DNA of 64,000 bases from Toxonevra muliebris. Lineage: Eukaryota > Arthropoda > Insecta > Diptera > Pallopteridae. The stretch is from assembly GCA_963691655.1 (NCBI GenBank), contig OY829326.1, positions 18,960,878-19,024,877 on the forward strand, in the 5' to 3' direction. How positions within the stretch are numbered: the first letter of the stretch is position 1; each line of letters opens with the position of its first letter. Both the position numbers and the translations under genes were made by a program. Below are positions 52,559 through 62,707 of the stretch, in pieces. Below the pieces are notes generated by a model that ran no database searches, was not told where the DNA came from, and saw only the letters and a program-made list of their open reading frames with translations.

Positions 52559-54224
52559 TTGAGATATAGAAAGCGGTAAGAGGTGGTGGACGAAATCATC
52601 GCATGGTGTAGCCTCAGTAAGCCTTGTGCAATTAATATTTTTCTGCTTGGTGACAAACATCAATTTTTTTAAATGTACAAATAATACTTCTATTAGTTCA
52701 ATGTTTAAAATTTTAATGAATAATCAAGCAAGGCGGCCTGGGAAGCTTGAAGAAGAGTTCACAGTAGTTGTAGGTTGAGTAGTAGAAGACAGTAAAGTAC
52801 TTAAACTTTACAAATAGATAGCCTCTTTCTCCCTCCTTTCCACTCAATTCATGGACAAATCAAATTTTGTACAAAGAATAACAATGGGAAGTATTCAGGA
52901 TTCATAAATCTAACACATACACATAGTTAACTTAAATTTTTCAAAACCAAGCCTCAATCTATAGTTTAAGCATGCCCACTTGTATTTCTACCAAAAATTA
53001 TGGAGACAAATATTAGAATCTTATGCAATTGTGCCCTTGGTTAAAACCCCAAAAATTTTCTGTCTTAAAACGTTTTTTATTTCTCTTGTAAAATGTGAAA
53101 AATTCAAAAATAGCAAAATTAAAAATATGTTACGAGTAATATATTGTGTAAGCTAAAATGTATTCAGTGCTTTTCCTACTGGGTAATATACACCATAAGT
53201 GCTAAAGTCACAATGTTGCTGCTACTGCTACTACTCTTTATCTATGCAAAATTGTAAAGTTTTCACTAGTAGACAAAACGAAAAACAACAACAACAATAA
53301 TAAACTTGAGACATCAAGTGTGTGGCAAGTGGCACTTTTGTATATCTTTTTCTTCTTTTTTTTTTTGGAAGTAGATCTACAATCTTTAAAGAAAACTTTC
53401 TGTAGATTTTATTGTATTAGTATTTTATTTTTTTTTTTCGCTTATTTATTTGTTCAGACAATGTTTGATATAAGAACAGCTACATCTATTGCTACTACAA
53501 CTATAACTACTTTAGAAAAAAGGATAAAATTATTTGTGGAATTGACCTTTTATTGTAGACAACTTAGACACTTTAGAATTCATCGTAGACGAAGGAAGAT
53601 ATATGCATAAAGTAGAAAAGAAGAAAGAAAGGCCTTTTCAAAAATACATACTTACATACATACATACACATTCAACTTGGCAAGGAACGCTAAGAGAAAA
53701 TCATTCACAATCAATTGAAATTGATTGATTGTGATTCTTTCGATCTTTCATTCCCTCTGTGTCTTTCTTACTTTCTCTCTCTTTATAATGCTTTCTCTAT
53801 AGAGCACTCACTCCTTTGTATGCCTTGCTGTGAGAATCCTTCTCTTGTTCTTTACAAACAGAAATCTTTTTATCACTTTCAAGCTGAATTCTAAGTAGCT
53901 TTAGATTTCAGTCAAGAGGAAGAAGAAGTAGCTGTAGCAGTAGTATGCTTGTAATTGTGTGCGTGTTGTAAAGAAAAAAGCAAAAATGCTTTTTTGTTTG
54001 GTATACCTGAAAGTATTCTTGATTTCCTTTTTGTTTTTAAAGTTGATTGAATTATTGTGTGGCGTTTTCTGTTTCGCAATACAACAAAGTATGAGGAAAA
54101 TCGTAACAAAGTTTTTGTTTTGATTCTACTTTTGACTTGACTTGCTAGAGTTAGGTAGCCATTTCAGCCATACTTTTTAACAGTTTTTCTTTTCTTTTCT
54201 AAAGTATCTATAAAAAAATAATTT
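52559..54224. other. Intron sequence upstream of the NOS1AP-like exon
   Basis: AT-rich, with pyrimidine-rich tracts at about 53735-53800 and a short self-complementary phrase near 53700-53730 (CAATCAATTGAAATTGATTG). No coding segment was found. Confidence 0.5.
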
Positions 54225-54254
54225 ATTGTTTTTTGTGAATTTTTTTATTTGCAG
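54225..54254 (+). promoter_or_regulatory. 3' splice site (polypyrimidine tract and AG)
   Basis: A T-rich tract ends in TTTTATTTGCAG immediately before the coding segment. It fits a consensus acceptor and sets the exon start at 54255. Confidence 0.85.
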
Positions 54255-54326
54255 TTTGTCGGCTGGGAGGAAGTACCAAGGCCGAATACACGTGCCGAGA
54301 TTGTGCAGGCGATGCGTCGAATTCGT
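54255..54326 (+). CDS. NOS1AP: Internal coding exon of a NOS1AP/CAPON-type PTB-domain adaptor
   Basis: The 72-nt exon reads, in frame 0 at both ends, FVGWEEVPRPNTRAEI followed by VQAMRRIR. The phrases VPRPN(S/T)R.EIV..AMRRIR and the preceding (F/Y)VG are distinctive of the first strand and helix of the phosphotyrosine-binding domain of CAPON, the nitric-oxide-synthase adaptor (human NOS1AP; fly orthologue annotated as CG42673). Roughly 17 of 24 residues agree with the human protein as I recall it. The family is a cytoplasmic adaptor: the N-terminal PTB domain binds partner proteins and the C-terminus binds the PDZ domain of neuronal NO synthase in mammals. The exon is about 56% GC in strongly AT-rich DNA and is bounded by TTTGCAG and GTAAGT. 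Neighbouring exons, which should supply the domain's N-terminal end and the continuation starting around Tyr-Glu-Phe, were not found here. Identification is confident; alternative splicing cannot be judged. Confidence 0.9.
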
Positions 54327-54332
54327 GTAAGT
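54327..54332 (+). promoter_or_regulatory. 5' splice site
   Basis: GTAAGT directly follows the last codon (CGT), a strong U1-type donor in phase 0. Confidence 0.85.
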
Positions 54333-55779
54333 ATTTTGAGAAAAAAAATTATGCCTGTAATAAGAATGTGCAGTGGAAACTACATATTTTTATTTTATAT
54401 TTTAACCCTCATTGGTTTAACTGGCTGATTAATCTTATAGCAGGTTGGAAAAGATGAAACGAAGGGTAAAATGAATTCAGAGAGAAGTGCATGCAAATAC
54501 TTAAATTTTTTAATTCAATTTATCTTGCAGTAGAAAACAGAAGTATGTATGTGCTATTTCACTTCCCACCAGTGTAAGTTCAAGTTGGTTTCTCTCCTTT
54601 TCATTTTTCAACCTAATTCATACTTTTCTGCTACTGTTTCAAGTAGCAACGTAAAAAACAACAACTGCGTCTCATTTTTACTGTTAGACACATAAATTAT
54701 TGGCTTTATCAAAAGGATCATCAGCCGCTCACACACCCATGCACACACACACACATGTAAGCGTGTGTATATAGTCCCACATCAAGGAGGCATAGCACAA
54801 CACATCATAGCAAAAGAAAAAAGAAAAACCTTGAGCCATATTTCATTTTCTATTTTTCAAAACGCGCTAAAGTTACAACGATAAAGATGCGTAGTTTTTT
54901 GTTGCTTCCTTATTCTTGAACAATCTCCTGTTTGTTTTACTTTTCTTCCCTTCTCCACGTTGCAACATTACCTTCTTGTATGTATGATTTTTGTGGTACA
55001 AATGGAGGCGAAGAAGCAACAATATGTGTGTGTATAAAGCATAGTAAATTATTTGGTAATGACTTTAATAACAGTTTCAATTTTTTTATTCTTTTGCTTG
55101 GCTTGCGCTTTTAGGTTTTTGCTTTGTTGGAACGAGTATTTTAATATGGCTTAAAATATTACAATGACATTAGGCCGCATTTCTCCTGCTTGGCTGTTGT
55201 TGTTGTCTTTTTTGCGTAAAAAATATTCAATTTGGTTTTACGGCGTTTTTTTGTTTTTTTGTGCCTACATCAAGTATGTGTGTGTTTGTGTATTTTTTCT
55301 TTTGTACACATGTGTGCGTCAATTGTGCAGTTGATTTAGGTTTATTGAGCATTTTTGTTCTTACTGTGTATGTAATGTACATATGTATGTGTGTGTGTAG
55401 CTTATACTTAAGCTTAAATTATACTTAAGACTTTTTGAAGCATATAATCTTTGGTAACAGTTCATCGTTAATTTTTCGTATTAAATTATTGTCGAAATGC
55501 TAGAAAGAATGGGCGTAGAAACTTTTCTTCTTATTTTATTACTATGGTAAGAAGATTAGATAGGTTAGGTAGGCTAAGCAAAAGAAGCTTTTAGTATAAA
55601 ACTACGAAATTCATTATATTCTTCTGTGTTTGTTGGATTTATTACCAGAAAGCAAATGACAGAAATAAATATAAGTTTTTAAAGTAACTTATGAGCAGAT
55701 TCTGGTTTTTGGGGTTGTGGTTTCTTGTGCATTTTTCATGGTTTCTTATAGCATGGAATATTGAGAATCTGTTAATGTT
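54333..55779. other. Intron sequence downstream of the NOS1AP-like exon
   Basis: AT-rich, with (CA)n and (TG)n phrases near 54740-54760 and 55385-55400. No coding segment seen. Confidence 0.5.
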
Positions 55780-56249
55780 TTAACCCTCTACCGTCCAAGA
55801 CCGCCTACAGACGGGCAATAGAAAAACTGCAATAAATTGCTGGTTAAACACCATTATGTACCAACCGCTATAGAAAATTTTTAACAAATATTGCACTTAC
55901 TCATTGCTTTTTATTTGGAATTGTTATCTTCTTTCATTTTGAAGTTATTATCAGTTGAATTCAAAATTTCGTGTGAAGTGAACAAAATAAAGAAAAAGTA
56001 AAACTAGTGAGATTCAATATTAAAAAAAAAAATTTAAATTCGTTGTAAAATCGAATAAAAAAAAATATTGGTAAGTGAAATACAGTGTATATTTTATTGT
56101 TTTTGTATTAGTTTTGAAATATAAAAGAAACTTGTGATAATAAAAACCTCCGAGTGCACACCGTCTATAGACGGGCGTTATCGTTGCGTAGTATTATTTT
56201 TTACTACTGCAAAATATTGTGTATATTAAAAAATTCATTTTTACTCTTA

Positions 56250-57619
56250 ATGGAAAATAGAATTTGCAAAATGTCTTCATTAAATAATGAAGAAATCCGA
56301 AGTAATGATTTTGATGATGATGATGACAGTGTGTGCGATTCCATTTTCGTGCTCCCTTCGAAAGATGAAGCACAGCTCGAAACAGTTATGGAATCATCAT
56401 CACCTCGCCAAGCGCTGCCAGGAATTCGAGTGATTCCTAATTGAGAGGCTGAGAGGAAAAGTGGTATAATTTCTACGTTCAGAAAAAAGTGGAATAATTT
56501 TACTTCAGAGCAAAAGCAAAACGAAATATGTTCAGAGCAAAAGTGAAACGAAAGATATTCAGAGCGAAAACGGAATAAAAAACTATGTTGTTCTTGCTCT
56601 CAAAGAATTGTTATACCATTTTTGTTCTTACTTTTAAGGCGATTCATTTTCACTCTAAGCCGTATTACTTATGCCATTCTTGCACTGACACACTAAATTA
56701 TTTAATTTTTGCTCTTATATAAATTTTAGCCCGCTTTTCCTCTCAGCCTGTCAATTCTTCACCTGTCGCGACTTCTAATAGATCAGTTGAACATTAAGCG
56801 CCAGAATTAGTTGATACACAAATAGCTCGACCTGAAGCTGAAGTGCTTAAAGAATCATGAAAGACACGACCACCAAAACGCCCACGGTCACCATTACCTG
56901 AATACGATGATACCTGACCAGAATCAGTACCAGACAATGGCGATTTCACTGGTTCAGGTAAATTTTATATAATTTCAAAACTAAAGAAATCTATGAATGA
57001 TTTCCGAGATGGTGAGGCACCGGGAAATTGATTATCCTCAAGTCATAAGCGAATACAACTGTCATATGGGCGGAATAGACTTAATGGATGGGTTACTCGG
57101 CAGATACCACATCCGCTCCAAAACTAACAGTCCAAATATTCGCCTATTTTATAATTTTATTGATATGTCAATTGTGAAAGCTTATTTATTGTATCGAAAG
57201 ATACATGCTAATCCAAGTATTTAGAGATTGCTGTGTTTCGTGCAAAAGTGGCTGATGTTTTATGCAAGTATGTATGTAAAACAAAACGCTCCCTTGGTAG
57301 ACCACCTTTAGCCTTACAAAATAAGAATTTGGAAAGCTCGGTTGGTGAGAAATCGTATCGTCCGCCTGTGGACGTTCAATATGATGGCTATAATCACTTT
57401 CCTATAATCCTAGGTCGGTCAAAGAAAAAAAACTTGCAAAAAACCTGGTTGCAAATTAGAAACACAAACTATGCACACCAAATGCAACATTCATTTACAG
57501 CAAAAAGGAAATTGTTTTATAGAGTTCCACGTCAAATAATATTCTTCAATAAAATAAATAAACAATATTATTGTACCAAAAAAAATTGTACGTTCAATAA
57601 AAAGCAAAAAAATAAATGA
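56250..57619 (+). pseudogene. piggyBac transposase pseudogene
   Basis: The N-terminal part starts at the ATG at 56250 (alternative 56271) and is acidic (FDDDDDSVCDS), as is usual for piggyBac transposases. It runs into a nested insertion at 56443, which supplies the stop. The same frame resumes right after that insertion (SSPVATSNRSV) and continues with a proline/arginine-rich segment (RPPKRPRSPLPEYDDT), broken by stops, to about 56960. A large deletion removes the region with the first two catalytic Asp. The C-terminal part (from about 57000) has ISEYNCHMGGIDLMD, holding the third catalytic Asp, and RPPVDVQYDGYNHFP. Two frameshifts follow: one near 57215 and one at an A-run near 57425. Beyond the second lies a cysteine-rich tail CKKPGCKLETQTMHTKCN then NCFIEFH, typical of the family's chromatin- or end-binding domain. 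It is inactive. Confidence 0.92.
56443..56752. mobile_element. MITE nested inside the piggyBac coding region
   Basis: Inverted ends of 22 nt, GA(G/C)AGGCTGAGAGGAAAAG(T/C)GG at 56443 and its complement ending at 56752, differ at two positions and are flanked by AATT (56439-56442 and 56753-56756). The interior has three direct copies of a phrase like TTCAGAGCAAAAGTGAAACG near the left end and weaker inverted versions on the right. Removing the element and one AATT restores a continuous transposase frame across the site, which supports these boundaries. The superfamily is unassigned. Confidence 0.85.
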
Positions 57620-57841
57620 ATGAATTCAATAAAATATAATGAAAGTTATTTTTCCTTTTGCTTTATTTTTTATGCACTAACCTATAATGACGCCCTAGAG
57701 GCGAGCTATCTGTTTTTATACCTGTAGTGGTTTGTATGACAAAAAATTTAAAAACGGGTTTCGGATTCATGTTCAGCTACCCAAAAATACTATGTCTTGA
57801 ATTTATTTTAGGAAAAAAAAAATTGGTAGGTAGAGGGTTAA

Positions 57842-59134
57842 GTTAAAACTCACGAAATTACAACGATTCGTCGCCCATGTAAAAACGTTGAAGCTGCAAC
57901 TTTATAGACGTTTTTCTTTGTTTTCAAAATACCTTTTTTACGATTGGTTTACACAATATCTCTTAATTTAATATATCAATTGTTTTCAAATTTTTACTGC
58001 AGGCCAACTCTCTTCATTATAAAATTAATATATTTTTTGGTACAATACATATAATAATAAAATATGGCTGAATTTTTTCGTGAAATTCATAATTTTTACT
58101 TAACAAACTACCATAATTCCAAATGAAAATTTCGAATTATGACTACTTCATTTCAAATTCAAAATATAGAATTATGTCTCTTTGAGTTATGTCATGGCAT
58201 CATACAAAAGGTTATAAGAAAAGTAAGAACAAATATAGAAAAATATACCAAATCATTGAGACATATATATGTAGAAATGTAGAGATATTACTTGCACATT
58301 TAAGTTAATGTAATTGAATAAACAAATGAATGAATGAATGATTACTTTATGACTTTATATTATGATTGTGGCAGAGCAATAATCATAAAAAATGAAGCAA
58401 AAATACAAGATGAATACAGACAACTTTAGCATACTTTATTATTATTATTATTATAAATATAAATATGAATTGTGTGTCATTTCTTCATATGTTATTGCCA
58501 CTAACAGTATTAAATTGAATACAGACAGACAAGACAGGACAGGACAGAAAAAAAACACAAAGACAGATAGAACATAAACTGTATATCCAAATATGTTGTC
58601 GTTTTATTTAATTTTCTGCCTCATAAAATTTAAAAGACATTCATATAAAAGTAAAAGAGAAAATATAGAAATGAAATTGAATAAAATACAAAACATACAT
58701 AGGTATATAATAAATTAAAATAAAATTGTGTCCTATCTTTAGTTATAAGGTGGACAGCTTCTTCTATATAAATAATAATTTGATTAGCTTTTAAATTTTG
58801 ACGATTTTTGAGTTTTAGTTTAATTTTGTGCTGGCACGCATATGAAATACATACACACATACAGGCATTAATGCATAGAGAAATGAAGGTAATAAACTCA
58901 TATAAAGCATATGCTAAAAAGGCAAAAATCGCAAAGGGAGAAGAATATGAGCGAAATTGGCTAGCATAGGTCCAAGCATTCAATATCATAATGAATTTTT
59001 ATGTATGTTTGGCTTTTGTTTCATGCTGAGCTGCCTTTTTATTTTCTGTTTTGGTGACGACTTTCAATGACCTAATTTATTTTATTTATTTATTATAACT
59101 AGCAACCTCTATGAAAACTCATAAAAATTTGTTT
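57842..59134. other. Non-coding AT-rich stretch
   Basis: No gene is recognised. It contains TTATTA-type runs near 58435-58455, (TGAA)n near 58326-58340 and CAGA-type runs near 58520-58550. Confidence 0.4.
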
Positions 59135-59142
59135 GTATGAAC

Positions 59143-60484
59143 TAGTGTCCGACCGAAGGTGATTTTTTGGCCGAAGCCGAAGACCGAAGGATTTTTAAAA
59201 TATAAAAAATAAAAATTTGAAAGTAAATTTTTTCCACCTATGTATTTGCAAACATATACAGAAAAATATAAATAGTAGATACACCAAATAAAAAGCTGAC
59301 CAGCAACACTAAATAACTGTTCATTGTCGAATAAGCTGACAAATATTATTTATTTCAAGAATCATTTAAAAATTTGTTTAGCTCAAAATATACAGTTACA
59401 TCGACTATATATCTGTAGAACGACTGTCGTTCAGCGAAACCTGTGTCAAAAAAAAAGTTGGCCGATGGCTGCCATGATTCTGCATATCTAAAATCAAAGA
59501 TTGAATCAGCGTATTAATCGATAGGCCTGAAGCCGGAACCAGAATTAACTCTTTAGTTCCCAAATTTTTGATTGATTTAAAAAAATTGGTATTGATAAAT
59601 TTTAATGTAAAAAGCATAAATCTAATCTCAAAATCCTAAAAAATTTAATGGGAGTGGTTTTATGAAGCCGAAAAAGTTGAATGCCTAAAAGTATTTGTTG
59701 TTGAATAAATTTTTTACCAATTTTATTTAAATAACTAGCTACTCACAACAGCTATCTGGAAGTATTTTATTCATTAAAGATACGATGAAAATTTAAACGC
59801 AATCAGTTTATTAGTTTTGGAGATATCGTGGCAGCCATTTCGAAAAATGCTGTTTCAAAGTTCAAATATGCATGACTGCTGTATCAGGGCCTGCAAATAA
59901 ACATTTGTAACTTTCAATCGACGGCGAATTTCAAAGAATCCCTTTACACATATATTCTAGAGCGATTTTAGCCAAAACAATTTTCAATTTTTTTGACCTC
60001 CTTGAAAGCAAAAAAAAAAAAAAGTGAAGCGCCAGTAATGGGAAATGTCGGCTTCTCTAACAATTCACGCTTCTTTTTAATATGCTTCAAGTTTTCCTTA
60101 AAAAGAAAAAAAGTTGGGCTTGCTTCTGCTGCCTTTAATTGTATTAGGTCCAGCAGGTTGTTCGTTGAAAAAAAATCACTGATAACTGTTTGTACGTTTG
60201 TAAATCTGTGGGTTACTTCAAAAGTAAAAATGGAATAAGCAAACAGAGAAAATATAACACAGAAATTGTAACGTAAATACTTTTATAACCACTTCACATT
60301 TATTTATTTGTATAAATTTTTACTGCCAATCTATAGTAAAAATTATTATAAAATAAAATGCTTAAAATCTTCGGCTTCGGCAAAATACTTCGGCCATTTT
60401 TTGCCGAAGCCGAAGTCGAAGGTGCAATTTTCGGCCGAATAGTCGAAGAACCGAAGCCGAAGAAGAATATTCGGTCGGACACTA
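59143..60484. mobile_element. Non-autonomous hAT-superfamily element
   Basis: The ends TAGTGTCCGACCGAA (59143) and its exact complement (ending 60484) are flanked by a perfect 8-bp duplication GTATGAAC (59135-59142 and 60485-60492). An 8-bp duplication with TAG/CAG-type ends defines hAT. Both ends then carry repeated GCCGAAGCCGAAG-type subterminal motifs, denser at the right end (60365-60470). The 1342-bp body lacks any recognisable hAT transposase or dimerisation domain, so it depended on an enzyme made elsewhere. The exact duplication suggests a fairly young insertion. Confidence 0.92.
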
Positions 60485-60492
60485 GTATGAAC

Positions 60493-61377
60493 TGAACTAA
60501 AAACATGTGTGCGTATGTATGTATGCAAAAAGTCCTTTTGGTGCTAAAGTTATTATGCAAATGAGCATAGATTGACATTTGACATAGAATCGAGGAAGTT
60601 CAATATACATTTTTCAACTTGCTTAACATTTTTGATTCAGAGTTCTCTTCATTTAAAGTAAACTTGTTTTTAAGGCAGTTTATATTTAAGAAACTCTTAA
60701 ACTGTTAAAGCCGATAATGCTATATAGAAACACATTCCTTTCTCTGAGATTGCTTTATTTCATGCATGAAAAAATCTAAGAATAAGTTTCCACTTTCAAC
60801 ATTTTACATTTCCTCTTTATTTATGTGAATAAAAGTAGGTATAATAACCAAAATATTGAAATTATAGGGGTGACCTTTTGTGTGCTTGGTTGAAAAAATA
60901 GAATTCTATTATTGCTAGCAAGAAATGAATATAGTAGTTGAAAATATTAGAATACAACTGCCTGTATTTTGAATTTCTTTTCGTTCTATTCACAGAGACA
61001 ATCATATACAATAGATTTCATTTCATGCTTTTGTCATTTATTCATATTAGATACAAAAACGCATGCATACACCCATAAACACAAATGTGTTCATACACAC
61101 GCACACAATGTCATAGGAGTGTATTTCACATAAATGTTAAACTTTACGTACAAAGCAATAGAAGAGAAAGAAGGCGTAACAACAAAAGATTGAATGAAGT
61201 TTTTAGCAAAGACGGAAGTATGCTCCTAGTAGCGCTAAAGAAAAGACTCAGCATCAGCAGCAACACAATCACAGCACATCCTTTTGTCCAACATGACAAT
61301 GAACATGGCAGCTGCAGTGACAGTGGTGGCATACACAAATACACACATACACAGTATACAAACAAACGTAAAATCAC

Positions 61378-61410
<33 letters not shown>

Positions 61411-62227
61411 CAGTTAACATAATAGAATAGTCTTTTTTAGGTTTGATTTATGATATGATGTCTGTTGCTGCTGCTATTGCTGTTGTTGCTGGATTTCTAA
61501 GAATGTTAAATCAATGCATAAGCAAATCGTTGCTAATGCTGATTTGAGGCTGTTTCTTTACTTATTTTTTTTCTTACTTTTGATGTTACTTTTGCTCTCC
61601 TCTACAGTTTTATGCGACATTTTCTTTGTGTTTGTGAATTTGTAGGTATGTTTGAGTATGTGAGTATTGTAAATGTGAATGGTTTTCCAAAATAGCAGCA
61701 GCAGATTTACTTTAGTTATTGTTTGAATTAAGAATGGAGAAATACCATATGCTAATGTTTGTGATTTCGTTTTTCTGAGACTTTAAGAATTTAATCTTAG
61801 TTTTGAAAGAGTTTTTGAAGATGTAGAAGGTGGTTTTAGTTAAATAAATGATAATAAATAAATCGCAATTCGATAAGAGCTCATCTCGAGTATTTGAAAA
61901 TTTACAGGAGATACCAAAAGGTGAATTTTTTTTAACAGTTTGAATTAGAAAGGCCTTTTTTTCCTTAACTCCTAACAATTGTTTTGCATCGTTACATACT
62001 AAGATGACTTCTTTAAATGAAAATGTATGGAGGAAAACGGCTGTTACAATTAACGAATCCAACGAATTAAATGGTTTTAGTGATAAAACCGAATTATTAA
62101 AGAATGTATATTGCTATAATGCAAATACAAAAACATTCCCTCACAAAACTTTTTTTTAATTAAAATCTTCTTCAACGTCTGCCTGTGATGCTGCTGATCT
62201 GTCGGCGACTGAAATATACTTCCGCAG
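60493..62227. other. Non-coding stretch
   Basis: AT-rich, with a GA microsatellite at 61378-61408 and (TGC)/(TTG) runs near 61460-61490. No gene or transposon recognised. Confidence 0.4.
61378..61408. repeat. (GA)n microsatellite
   Basis: Purine-only GA run with one AAA interruption. Confidence 0.88.
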
Positions 62228-62239
62228 AAGGGATTGATT

Positions 62240-62695
62240 TGCGACCTCGATAGTCTAGTGGATAGTGCACAAGACTTGCATTCAGAAGGTTGTTGGTTCG
62301 ATGGTTCGATGGTTAATTCTGGTGGTCTGGTTGTTAATTCTCATAAAAACTTCTTATATTCACTATCGATATGAAGTGGATGAGAATTATGAGAATGTGT
62401 ACAAGTACACACCTTGGTTGGTAATGGCAAAATCATCGAGCTGATAAAAAATTACCACACAGCCGTTCGGAATCGGCGTTAAACTGTAGGCTCAACCATC
62501 GCCACTGTGGTCTAAAGGCAGAGTACCAGACTCCTGTCTCTGGAGACCCGAGTTCGAATCTCAGCTGGCGTATGTTTCTTATCTATCTTTCTTTCTCTCT
62601 TCCTTTCTTTCTTTCATAATTGTGGCTTTGGCACAATAGATCTTAAAGGTCGCAGTGCCAGACTTCCGAGTCGTCCTTCCTTCAAATAATAATCA
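62240..62695 (+). mobile_element. Composite tRNA-derived SINE with two tRNA-like modules
   Basis: A perfect 12-bp direct repeat, AAGGGATTGATT, brackets the unit (62228-62239 and 62696-62707), which is the target duplication expected of LINE-driven retroposition. The first module has a Pol III A box TAGTCTAGTGG (62251-62261) and a B box-like GGTTCGATGGT (62295-62305). About 190 bp of unrelated body follow. The second module has an A box TGGTCTAAAGG (62508-62518) and B box AGTTCGAATCT (62551-62561). After it comes a CT-rich tract (62572-62617) and a further 70 bp ending in a short A/T tail. Orientation is +. Confidence 0.82.
62500..62570 (+). repeat. tRNA-like module inside the SINE
   Basis: It can be drawn as a tRNA: CGCCA at the 5' side pairs with TGGCG at the 3' end, an anticodon-arm stem CCAGA/TCTGG encloses an 8-nt loop, and a T arm CCGAG/CTCAG encloses TTCGAAT. 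The acceptor stem gives only five pairs, the anticodon loop is one nucleotide too long, and the T stem has a mismatch. It is therefore a tRNA-derived SINE part or tRNA pseudogene, not a working tRNA gene. Confidence 0.65.
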
Positions 62696-62707
62696 AAGGG
62701 ATTGATT

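Larger units (their letters stand above)
55784..57837 (+). mobile_element. piggyBac-superfamily element, decayed
   Basis: The ends CCCTCTACCGTCC (55784) and, in complement, CCCTCTACCTACC (ending 57837) are flanked by TTAA on both sides (55780-55783 and 57838-57841), the exact duplication piggyBac elements make. The 2054 bp include remnants of the transposase and a 310-bp nested MITE with its 4-bp duplication, leaving about 1.74 kb. Palindromic motifs lie near the ends (CCGCCTACAGACGG 55801-55814, CCGTCTATAGACGG 56161-56174, CGCCCTAGAGGCG 57691-57703) and may be transposase-binding sites; that is an inference. Confidence 0.94.

Noticed and set aside
58630..58989. 119-codon minus frame
   Set aside because: Tyr/Phe/Ile-rich translation of A/T-rich DNA with no domain.
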